A DNA stretch of 64,000 bases from Prunella strophiata (Eukaryota; Chordata; Aves; Passeriformes; Prunellidae), in NCBI GenBank assembly GCA_036583965.1, contig JAZBQD010000019.1:15329585-15393584 (forward strand), written 5' to 3'. Position numbers and translations under genes: made by a program. Every line of letters starts with the position of its first letter. Positions within the stretch are counted from its first letter, which is position 1. Below, piece after piece: positions 13,801-24,350 of this stretch. Below the pieces are notes generated by a model, which ran no database searches, was not told where the DNA came from, and saw nothing but the letters and a program-made list of their open reading frames with translations.

Positions 13801-15669
13801 ATACAACTGACAAGGAGTGACTCAGCTACACTGTACATGAGAGTTGTACACACTCTCACAACCCACAGTCACGTAACATGGAATAAACAAAACTGCTGCT
13901 GAACAACTGCTACCAAGATACAGGGACATATCTCGAGCCTGATATTTTTATTTCTTAACATTAACCCCTCATAGGGTAATGTTTTGCAAAGAGAAACATG
14001 CAGAAACATTTATTTGAATGTAAAGAAGCTAAATAGAATAATTTAAATAAGAATACCTGCATCATCAAGAGTCCATTCAAATAATAACATGAATGTGAAA
14101 TATCTGGTACCTTCTGTTTGTGTAAAAGTATCAGGGAGCAGCGAAAAAAGCCTCAGACAGATGTATCCAGGAGATCTAGCAAAAGTTTTCAAGTGGTTCT
14201 TTGTCCCTTTCTACATTCTGTTTAATTATCACTCTTAAACCAGAAAGACATTTTTCTTCCATATACAAGGCTGGATAGGCCATAGGGAATTAGCATTCAA
14301 AGGCAAAGATTCCACCCTGTCAAAGTTTGGCTTTCAAAGCCTGCAAAGGATACTGCTACTATTCAGACTGCAAAGACCTGATCTAGGAAGGTAAAGATAC
14401 ATTGGGGGGAAGGAGAGGAGAATCAAGATGTAAGAATCCCAGTGACATGTTAATTCTCAAAGGGTGAATTTCAAGAAAAACTCACTTATGAACAGTTCCC
14501 ATCAATGCACTTTTGTATTACTGGTGTTTTTTAAAAACCTTTGCCTGAGGACATAACTGTCTTTGCCTAGAGATGCCAGTTCTGGCCTCAGTTTTTGAAT
14601 CTGAAGTGATCTTCTTAGTCAGGTACAGAGTCCTATAAGTGTGTATAATTAAAACAGTTCTTTAGCTGTAATATGGGTTTTGCCAGACTATGTCAATAGA
14701 AGCCCTTGCTATAGAAATCACTTCAACTTCCTTTTCTGTTTGTCCTCAAGAACTAAAGAGAACTTCTCCTATACAAAAAAAAAACTGCCCCTGAAAGATT
14801 AAATAAGATGCTCCTACCAATCTTGGAGAATTCAATTAATAATGTAGACCTCTTTGAGTTGCTTAGTCTCATGGACTGTCTACATTCCCATTCTGTTTTC
14901 ACAGTGAAAAAATTTCTGTCTAAGTGATTAAATGATCCTGGTTTTGTTTCCTGTGGGCTCCAAGGCTTGACAAAATCCAGGGTAACTCAGTGTTGGCATT
15001 TAGAGTACCAGCTGGTGGAACAAGGAAAAAAACATTAGTATTACTAAAGTTAACTCTAAAAATAGCTAAATGAACTATTATACAAGTTTACCCCAGAGAG
15101 CAGGATTAATTTTAAACCTCAACAAAGCTATTTCTTGTCTTGTTCCAAATTCTTCTGTCACAGCATATCTGCAAAGGCACAGATACAGGCCCAAGACTGC
15201 AGTCCTAGTTCCTGAAGTCCTAAAATTATAATCAGAATTTCCCCTCAGCAAAATAGCTTCACATAAAGTTTTACAGCAGTAGCCAATATGAACCAATAGA
15301 TAATGGAGTTCTATCTACCTTGCTTTGCAGAGATTCAGAAAAGTTTTTAAACAGCCCTGAATGCAAAAATACAGGGTGTATCAGCATTTCAGCACTAAGA
15401 GTCACTCTTCTGAACAGTCTCAAGAGTACTCAGATTTTTTGGGACAGGTAGTGGTGCATGCTACTAACCTGCTTTTAGGGAAAGAGTGGCTGAATCAGTA
15501 CTAACTGCTGTTTCTTCTTTGTGCTAGCAACATATGGAGTCAGAGTGCAGGGTCACAGAGACATCACATCATGACATGTGAAGGGCTTCCTATGCCTACA
15601 ACAAAGCAGTCCTCAAAACACCAGAAGGAAGAAAAACATGCTTTTCTTTTGCAAGAAAAACATGTTCAG

Positions 15670-16435
15670 GAAATAAGGAATTGTTTGGATGTTCACATTT
15701 AGAGGATAGTGGTCACTGGCTCAGAGTCTCGAAGGACATCAGTGATGAGTGGTGTCCCTGAAAGGTCCATACTGGGACCAGGGTCATCCAGTACCTTCAT
15801 TAATGGTACAGACAAAAGGGATTGAGTGCTGCCTCAGCAAGCCTGCCACCAACACCAAGCTGAGCATTGCTAGAACACCACGAGGTTTAACAAGACCAAG
15901 TGCAAGGTGCTGCACCTGGGTCAGGGCAAACCCTGGTATCAACACAGGCCAGGGGATAAACATCAGTTTGCAGATGACACCAGGTTCAGTGGGAATGTCA
16001 CTATGCTGGAGCATTGAGGGCAACAGAGCTGGGGAAGGGTCCAGAACACAAGACTTGTGAGGACCAGCTGAGGGAACTGGGATGTTTAGCCTGGAGAAGA
16101 GAAGGCATAGGAGTGACCTTATTACTCTCCACAGCAATCTGAAGGGGTTTGGAGCCAGGTGGGGACCAGACTCTTCTCTCAGACAACAAGTGGCAGATGA
16201 GAGGAAATGGCCTCAAGCTGTACTGGGGACATTCAAGTTGAAGATCAGGAAAAACTTTCTCAATAGAAGGGGTAGTTAAGGCTGTCCAGAGCAGTGGTGG
16301 ATTCTCCATCCCTGGAAGTGTTCAAAAAATTACTGGTATTGCCCTTAGTGCTATAGCTTATTTGACATGGTGGTGTTTATTCAAAGGTTGGCTTTAACTG
16401 ACCTTAGAGGTCTTTTCCAACTTTAATGATTCTTT
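15670..16435 (+). mobile_element. CR1 LINE fragment with intact-looking 3' end
   Basis: Plus-strand CR1 sequence. The body includes a block around TGGTGTCCCTGAAAGGTCC and blocks reading as the end of the reverse transcriptase region, then GGGATGTTTAGCCTGGAGAA. The 3' terminus reads GACCTTAGAGGTCTTTTCC followed by AACTTTAATGATTCTTTA. It is interrupted by stops and frameshifts and lies antisense in PPP4R4 intron 2. Confidence 0.9.
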
Positions 16436-18265
16436 AGTCCATTTTATGTCAAAGGCCTTGTTATACAAACAACAGCTGATACTTTCTATCCTCTACTGAT
16501 TTCAACCAGTACTTAACTTCACAGATTTAAAGTATACATTCAAAATTAGAGTAACAAGAACTAAATCTGGTTTGCTATTGACAGGAGAGTCATCTACCAG
16601 CTGTGACTTCTTGTTTATGCTCCCATTTATAGCAGCACGAGCAGTTGCATCTTGTTCCACACTTTGTTGGAAGCAAGCATCTGAAAAATTTGTTAGAATT
16701 AGCATGCATTCCCTAATCTGACTGTGAGATTACATGGCTGCAACAGCATCAGCTGCTGGTACACAAAACATCAGAAACATGCAGTCACACAATGAAAGGA
16801 GAGGTGAGCTTCTCTGTGATACCAGGAAAGCTTCTTTCAGCTTAACTTGACTGTGAAACTAGATACCATAACTTCATAAACACCATAAACCAGCCAAAGT
16901 CTCAGGCATTTCACCCCCTCCCAAGCATTGTTCCCATACTGCTACTCAATTCCTTTGTGCTGGCACAGGTCTTTTTTGAAGTATACAAAGTCCTGGACCA
17001 CACAGTTGATCAGTTTTAAAACCTAAACATCATTTTCAGGGTTTGCCTCAGGTAAAGTCCCCATGTTTGCCCTTTTGCTGTGCAGGCAAAAGGGCAAACA
17101 TAGCACAAACACTTGGGAGAGGACTGGCACTGCCATCTTCCTGCACTGTAGCCTGAGAAAGAAAACTGAAATGTAGATTTTTCTCTCTCCTTTTTTTTAA
17201 TACTTCTCAATGCTCTACATTAACTCTGCTCTGTATATTCACAGCTGGCTCCTCAGCTGCAGTTTCAACTCGGCAAATATGATTAACAGAAGTATTTGCA
17301 TCAATCTAAATTTAAATAAAAGTATGTGACTTAGCAACACTTTAGGAGTCTACAGGCACACCTTTTACTTTAAGGTGAAAGAATCAATTTTATACTCATT
17401 AGTTTATTTGCGTAACACATTTAAGGTCAAACATTGTTCATCTGTCTAACTAAGTGAATCACAATGAAACTTTTATAAAACTTAAGCTGCAATTTGAAAA
17501 ATAAAGGATGGGGAAAATGAAGAAATACTTTTTATGTTGGTATTTACAGCTTGGCAGGACAGATGGAAGAACTATTTTCCAATATGCTGAGCATTACAGC
17601 TGGATCGTTCAGTATACCATGTATGCATCAGAACCATAAACTGTATAATTGGAATTGAGTAGCCAGTTTTCATGATTATGTAACACACAAATAAAAATTT
17701 GATACAATGCAGAAAATCAGCTCCTAAAGTTACATGTAAATGAAAGCTTTCATTTAAAATCACATTATTTTAAAGTGATTTGCCTGCCCCTACAGAAAAA
17801 TTAAATCTTCCAAAATTAACACCATCACTAAAAACCAGACCAAAAAAAATCCCAAGCTTTTAAATAGTAGTAGGTTTTGACATTCACAATCAACAAAATA
17901 GAATGCATTAAAAGATGTTTAAAATTTGATAATGCTCTAGCTAATCAAGGATAGCTTGTACAATAAAGTACAACTTTTCTTGTTGCTGCTGTGGCCTTTT
18001 TAAGTCATCATAACTTTAGAGGCACTGACTTCTTTCCAGTGTAGACAGAGTATCTATTGTGTCTTCAAAAACTGTGTTAAATGTTTTTGAGAGGGATTGT
18101 ATTGTTTTCTACACAGATAGATAGGATCTCTCCAAAAACAATGGTTTTGTTCCCAAAAGGGTGAATAATTCAATCTTCCTCCTTGATAACTCATTATTAC
18201 TGTATTATTTTGAGTAAGACACAAATGTCAAGGTCTGGAAGCTTTAACACTAAGCAGGCACAAAC

Positions 18266-18290
18266 AAAAAAAAAAAAAAAAAAAAAAAAA
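18266..18290 (+). repeat. poly(A) run, 25 nt
   Basis: Homopolymer of 25 A within PPP4R4 intron 2. No retrocopy was recognised upstream. Confidence 0.9.
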
Positions 18291-21200
18291 GGTAGCTGAA
18301 TACAAAATCATACAGTACACATAACAATGTAAAAGCCCTAGGGAAATCTATCAGAAAAGTCCTCAGAAAACAAACCACCCTGCAGTGCACATGCCAGTAA
18401 GCATCCAGAACCAGATTCTCATCATCATCATCAGGCAAAGAATACCTGCTTTGGGCTGTATGCCATAAAAGAGGGAGCTACAGTAAGACTAATTAATATA
18501 AGTAATAACATGAATCAAGCTTCAGAAAACATGGAAACTAATTACAGGCAAAAATTCACAGCAGGAATAAAAATTATTGTCCCTGAGCTGCTTATTGCCA
18601 CTGTCCTGGCAGAGGTCATGATGCCCTGAGGTGGAATGCAAACTATTTAGTTGCTTCAGTGTGTTCCAGCAGCCTCTGTTAATCTGCTGATGGTTTTATG
18701 ATAAGCCATCAATCTTGACACTGATTTGGTTGAGATGCATAGCTATTTTGCTGTCCTTGTTCTCCTGTTGGGCCAGCATCATGCAAAGAACAGACGAGAA
18801 TACAACTCTTCAGTGATTCCTGTTAGAAACTCCAGAAACCACCAAACATACAAGCTGAAGCTCCAAAACATAGATCTGAGACACTCAAATGCCTCTCCCT
18901 CCCTAAGTCCCTAAACACATTTGGTTTCAATGAGAAGTTCATAAACATCCCTGACAGTCTAAGGAAGCCCAGTTCCTCTACCAGAATCAAGGTTAAACGA
19001 GATTAAAATAAATTACAGTCCACTTTGTTACCACATTGTTATTAAATTAGATCTTGCTCAGTCTAATTGCAGAATGTTACCTAATTAAAACCAAGTATTC
19101 TGGGCATCAGCAATTTAAAGCAGAACTTCACTTAAGCTCAAGTCATATTAAAGTAACCCTAGCCACCAGGAGAGCTACTACATCCTCTCCTTTTGCTTGC
19201 AGAACTGTTTCTATACCCACATGATGTAGCAAATCAAAGAGCTGATTTATCTGAAAATCAATGCAACCAGAAGTTATCAGCTTTAGCTAGATCTTCTTGT
19301 CAATCTACCTCATAACATAGTTATCTGAAAAACAGTACTAGCAGAAAAGGGGAGACTGAAAGCAGACATTCACTAGAAATAATAATGAGAGAGAGATTAA
19401 CTTTTCAGGATTATCAAAGTACAATTATCACTTTAGAATGTTAAACCAAATTATGATAGGCAACAACAAAAAAACAATTACAAAATGAAATCACATCTCT
19501 ATAGAACTGAGATCTCACACAAGATCAATGTATCAATGTACTTACCATGTGCTAAAAACATTTGTAGGTTTATAATTACATCATACTTAAGAGAACACAA
19601 TGAACAGAGATTTACAAAATCTGTGACCATACATCATGGCTAGACACAGACAAGACACTTTGGAAATACAAAATAATCATTAGATGGTTACAAATGCATA
19701 CCAGATGAGCAAAGCAATTAACTTTACAATATCAAGTAAAAGTCCACACCAGAAACTGTGAGGCACATGAGAAGTGAAGAACACAAGAAGTGAAAAGAGA
19801 ATAACTGATGAAACTGAGAGTTGGAAAATTAATACTTTCTCATATACACAGTAAGCAAGAATCAGTCACTAGGGAAAAAGAAGAAAATCTATCCTCTCCA
19901 ACTTGGATGTCAATGCACCCATTCTCAGACTACTATAGTAAAAGACTTCAGGAGCAGGAATCTTCTAAAAACAAGTATCTAGCAATCAACAACTATCTAT
20001 CATACAACAACTCTGCACATTAGCAAATCCAAGTTCAGGGGTGGGGAGGAGAAGTTGGAGGCAGGTTTTACAAGGAAAGGATGTGAGAAGAGAAGAAAGT
20101 GGTTGAGTTTTTTTGTTAAGAATGAAAGCTTTAAAATGTGAAGACTCTTTCTGAACTTTCTGAGAAAATCACTAGTAAACATTAGCTTCACTTGTAGCAT
20201 ACAAAGGTTTTGCCCATTATTAATCAGCTCCATAGCACTTTACAAGCAACACTGAAGATACTCACCTCAGTAAATTTATACTCTTAACTTGCAGATTAGG
20301 GTGCAGTAAGTAAATGACAATATAAAAGACATTGGGACAAAAGTAATATTTTGATGTTACCTGTAGATATTTAAGATGAGAGATCTGCTTTCTATTATTG
20401 CTCTTGTATATTTTTAGTGTATATGGAGATAACTCCTTTCCAAATGGGATACAACAGAGGTGTCATTAACAATTTGTTTCAATCTCAGCAAAGCTATTTC
20501 TATAGACAGATTTTCAGAACAGGCAGTGGCTTTTTGGAAAAGATCAAGGTTAGTCCCACATAAGGAACAACCTGAAGGACAGTGAACAATGCATCTGTGT
20601 GAGAAAATAAGGCATGGAAAGACTGGACTGACATCACTATCAAACAGCAACAGGCAGGTATATTGTATTAAAACAGATGACAAATTCCTGACAAGCCAAA
20701 AGTACATACTCTTGTACATTACATAAAAGGTACTACTAGGTTACAGGCAGCTTTTCAACTCTGCCTTTACTCCACCCAGTACAATGACAGCAACATGCTA
20801 TTCAACAGCAACAGCTTCCACTGGATTACTGTATTAACATACCTGCACAGTAAGACTAGCTTACAAAAAGCCTATCAAGCAGAGCTGAAGGTACCTTTCA
20901 GCAATGAGAACAATGCAGAGGGAAAAATTAAAGCTTTGTTAAAAGAAAAAGAATGTTATGTGTTGAACAGCTGCTTGAGTAGAGAAAAATCAGATAAAGA
21001 TGCCAGGAAAAGGTCTAGGCCAGGTTGAAAAGCAATTGATAAGATGAAAGACATGAAGTGGAGCCTTTTGCCATTTAAAAAGGTAATGATCTAGTTAGGA
21101 CATATATGCTGGAAATGTGATGTTTAACTGGAAAAAGAGCAAAGAAATTTGCTACCATATTGGAAAAGAAAAAAAAAAAACAAACCCACACCTATGCTGG

Positions 21201-22274
21201 TTGTTGTGAGGTAAAACCCAGAGTGGATACACATCCTTTCAGTGATACGTACCACATGCAAATTGTTTCCTCTGAATTTCCCTACAGTCAACAGACTGCT
21301 TTGATTACAGCAACTAAGTGCAAAGCAAGTTTTAAAATCCTCTATTTAATAAATTTCAGCATAAAAAAAATACCCAAACCATAAACAGAAGTCAGTATCA
21401 AAAGCAGTATCAGTGGACAAAATGATAACTTAAAAATAATGCCATGCACCCCAAAAAGAGAAAATTAGATTGCTAAGAATATCTATTCTAAATACTGAGG
21501 GCAGGCATAGACTAGAAAAACACTTAAAATAGCAGAATAAGCAAACTGAGAGGGAGCTGCAGCTGGTTCTCCAATTACTAGGTATTGTTTAAAAATGCAT
21601 ATTCAACTCAAAATCCCCCAGAACATTTGTACTCTCAAAGATGACTTACACAGTAGTTGAAAGATCAATACTTTAAACTACCAAATTTAAGTTATTCAAA
21701 CAGCTGCAAATAAATACATTCAACAAGAAGGAGGTAAAATGAAGAAAACCAGAACAGAGGGAAGTATTAACACAGTATCTTCTACAGCAATTTCTAAGGA
21801 CTATAGAACTAGTTTATAGTTTATAGAACTAGAAAACCCTCAAGTTTTCTCATCTGGAAGTCCAAACACACACAGGATGCTAGAACAGCTCTGTTACCAG
21901 CCTGTGTTAACTGCCTATGAGTGAATATTTGCTTGGAGTGAGTATGAACTCCCTGAATTATTGATATTAATAACATTAACACTCAGGGAATCTTGCAAAA
22001 TCAACTGCAGGGGAAAAGATGACTAAGTACAGCTCTGTGCTGGTGAGGAACATATTAAATGCTCAGAAATTCCTATACATGTACACAAACACCCCATTAT
22101 AGAGTGATTTTTTGTAAATTACACTACCTATTTTTATCTTGCCTATATGCTTAACATAGTTGAAGGTAAAAGAACTACTAACAGAAAATTAAAGGAGTGA
22201 AGAGTAAAACACTAAAAAAGCTGTATGTAAACACAATGGTCAGCAATGTTTCACAGCAACATTTTAGGAAATAC

Positions 22275-22348
22275 CTGAGTAGATAAACAGCCCTTTCAAT
22301 ATCACTGAGTTCTTCATCAACTGTCAATCTTTCTATTTCTTCTGGTGT
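22275..22348 (-). CDS. PPP4R4: PPP4R4 coding exon 2
   Basis: This is a 74-bp exon on the minus strand with a CAG acceptor above 22,348 and a GTATTT donor below 22,275. It reads TPEEIERLTVDEELSDIERA and then VYLL, ending in a split serine codon that exon 3 completes. The acidic stretch following a basic exon 1 end agrees with the N-terminus of the PP4 regulatory subunit 4 family. It was identified from recalled family sequence plus the splice sites and phase. Confidence 0.93.
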
Positions 22349-22906
22349 CTGTCAAGTGTGAAATAAAGATTATGAGTTTACAATGCCTGACTACTTCACT
22401 GTTTTAATCTTAAAACAACCCCCTTCTCCCCACATATACAGGGATAGCTTCATGAGTTATTTGAATTTATTCATGAAACCTCTAGCCAACATTTCAAATT
22501 CAATCAAATAAATCTTTCACCAGGAAAAGATGGAATGTCAGAGGAGTACCGTTTCAAGTCAGACACTATCACTATTAAACAACTGGCATATAATTTAATC
22601 TAAAGACCCAAGCTAGTCTGTTTGTTCCTATCTGAATACTCTCATACTGAAACATCATATCCCCGCTATACAGAATTCGAGATTGTTTATTCTAAAATGA
22701 CTGACAACAATGTTTTCATATGCTGGTGCTGTACAAAAACAAACAAACAAACAAAAACACACACCAAAAAAACTAAACAAACCAAAAAAAAAAAAAAAAA
22801 AAAAAAAAAAAGAAAAAATAAAAGCCTATTCACTTATTTGTGCATAATTAAAACAGACACAATTTAAAATAGATTTTAAAGCACCGTTCTTTTTCGAGGT
22901 ATATAC
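22349..22906 (-). other. PPP4R4: PPP4R4 intron 1 (558 bp)
   Basis: A short GT-AG intron on the minus strand. It contains an A-rich tract at 22,738-22,820 with a 28-A run at 22,784-22,811, seen as poly(T) on the transcribed strand. Nothing else was recognised. Confidence 0.85.
22784..22811 (+). repeat. poly(A) run, 28 nt, in an A-rich tract
   Basis: A homopolymer preceded by (AAAC)n-like sequence from 22,738. It may be a microsatellite or an old retroposon tail; no retroposon body is visible. Confidence 0.9.
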
Positions 22907-22996
22907 CTTCAGGCTCCTGCGTACTGGCCTCTCTATAATAGTTAGTTCCTGCAGGTCTTCTATGTATCCAAAAATACTGCTATGACTAAAATCCAT
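22907..22996 (-). CDS. PPP4R4: PPP4R4 coding exon 1 (protein phosphatase 4 regulatory subunit 4, N-terminus)
   Basis: PPP4R4 encodes a helical-repeat regulatory subunit that binds the PP4 catalytic subunit and is reported to be mainly cytosolic. This 30-codon coding part starts MDFSHSSIFGYIEDLQ and ends in a basic segment, PVRRSLK, followed by a GTATAT donor. I chose the ATG at 22,996 because it has A at -3 and G at +4, and because the family's conserved block begins there. An in-frame ATG 24 nt upstream (23,020) has a poor context, but the human protein also has a short extension before its equivalent methionine, so a start at 23,020 is possible. Only exons 1-3 (89 residues) are in the window; most of the protein is missing to the left. 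DDX24 is transcribed divergently about 10 kb away. Confidence 0.93.
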
Positions 22997-23029
22997 TTTG
23001 GAGGAGATTACTGGGCGCATGTAACAACT

Positions 23030-24350
23030 AAAGCCTTCGGCACCGGCGCTGTCCCCGAGCCTCACATCGCACGGCGGGCGGCAGGAGCGAAGCCCCGGCC
23101 GGGCGCGCTCACTGCGGCAGCGCCGCCGCCCCCGCCGGCCTCCCGCCGGCAAACTTTCCGCTCCGCCCGGGCGGGCGGGCGGCGGGGCCGGCGCCCGCAG
23201 TCCCCGAGAGCCCGCCGCAGCCGCGGGTGCCTCGGCGGGCGGGAGTTTCGAGCCAAGTTTGCCCTCGTCGCTGGCCAGCCCTGTCCGCAGCGAGGGCGCG
23301 GGGAGCGGGGCGCCGCCGGGCTTCCGAAGCGCCGGGCGGAGCCCTTCGGCGGCGGGCCCGCTCCTCACCGGCGGGCCAGGAGGCAGGCAGGCGGCAGGGC
23401 AGGGCAGGGCAGGGCAGGGCAGGGCAGGGCAGGGCAGGGCAGGGCAGGGCAGGGCAGGGCAGGGCAGGGCAGGGCAGGGCAGGGCAGGGCAGGGCAGGGC
23501 AGGGCAGGGCAGGGCAGGGCAGGGCAGGGCAGGGCAGGGCAGGGCAGGGCAGGGCAGGGCAGGGCAGGGCAGGGCAGGGCAGGGCAGGGCAGGGCAGGGC
23601 AGGGCAGGGCAGGGCAGGGCAGGGCAGGGCAGGGCAGGGCAGGGCAGGGCAGGGCAGGGCAGGGCAGGGCAGGGCAGGGCAGGGCAGGGCAGGGCAGGGC
23701 AGGGCAGGGCAGGGCAGGGCAGGGCAGGGCAGGGCAGGGCAGGGCAGGGCAGGGCAGGGCAGGGCAGGGCAGGGCAGGGCAGGGCAGGGCAGGGCAGGGC
23801 AGGGCAGGGCAGGGCAGGGCAGGGCAGGGCAGGGCAGGGCAGGGCAGGGCAGGGCAGGGCAGGGCAGGGCAGGGCAGGGCAGGGCAGGGCAGCGGAGCGG
23901 AGCCGAGCGGAGCGAAACAGCCCGGCCGCGGTGCCTGGGTGCCGCCTCCCCGCCCGCCCCGGGAGGAGGGACGGTCGCTGTGGTGCAGTGACGCTCCCCG
24001 CCCCCGTCCCGCGGCGCAGCCCCTCGGCTCCCTCCCCGGGGAGCGCCGCAGCCCCAGCCGGGCAGCCCCAGCCCCGCCGGTCTCCGGGGCAACGCGGCGC
24101 TACCGCGGGCAGGGCAGGGCAGGGCAGCGCCGGGCAGGGCAGCGGCGGCAGCGGAAGGCGCGGAAAGCGCGGCCCCCTCAGCGCCCGCCCGGCCCCGCGG
24201 GGCTGCCCGGCCTCGGGGGCTTCCCCTCGCCCCCTGCCGCAGCTGCAGCGCCTCGTCCGCTGCTCCTCCACCCCTCCCCTGTGGGGCGCCGCGTTCCCCG
24301 CCGGGGCGCTGGGACCCCGCACCAGTGTCGCCCGTCTCACAGGTGTGTCA
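23030..24350 (-). promoter_or_regulatory. PPP4R4: PPP4R4 promoter CpG island
   Basis: A very GC- and CpG-rich block abruptly bounded by AT-rich DNA, just upstream of the PPP4R4 start on the minus strand. It contains several GC boxes (GGGCGG type), a 99-copy pentamer array at 23,396-23,890 and a few stray copies of the same pentamer at about 24,109-24,140. The transcription start and any upstream non-coding exon cannot be fixed from sequence alone. Confidence 0.8.
23396..23890 (+). repeat. (AGGGC)99 perfect pentamer array
   Basis: The array is 495 bp of AGGGC repeated 99 times with no interruption in the sequence given. The left flank (GGCAGGCAGGCGGC) and right flank (AGCGGAGCGGAGCC) are degenerate versions. 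On the plus strand every unit gives a GGG run separated by CA, a continuous series of potential G-quadruplexes with 2-nt loops. On the PPP4R4 sense strand it is C-rich. No reading frame in it contains a stop, which explains the long spurious ORFs here. Confidence 0.98.

Larger units (their letters stand above)
2915..22274 (-). other. PPP4R4: PPP4R4 intron 2 (about 19.4 kb)
   Basis: A long AT-rich intron between coding exons 2 and 3. It holds a CR1 copy at 4,605-5,709, a solo LTR at 9,819-10,387, a CR1 copy at 15,670-16,435, a 20-A run at 6,387-6,406, a 25-A run at 18,266-18,290 and a short tandem duplication near 10,760. No other exon, RNA gene or conserved reading frame was recognised on either strand. 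Confidence 0.8.

Noticed and set aside
15110..20495. Short resemblance between 15,115-15,140 and 20,475-20,500 (a CAAAGCTATTTC block)
   Set aside because: Only about 24 bp are similar and the flanks do not match. I treat it as coincidence.
22997..23020. Upstream in-frame ATG of PPP4R4 as the main start
   Set aside because: It has T at -3 and poor context, while the downstream ATG (22,996) has A at -3 and G at +4 and begins the conserved block. It is kept as an alternative only.
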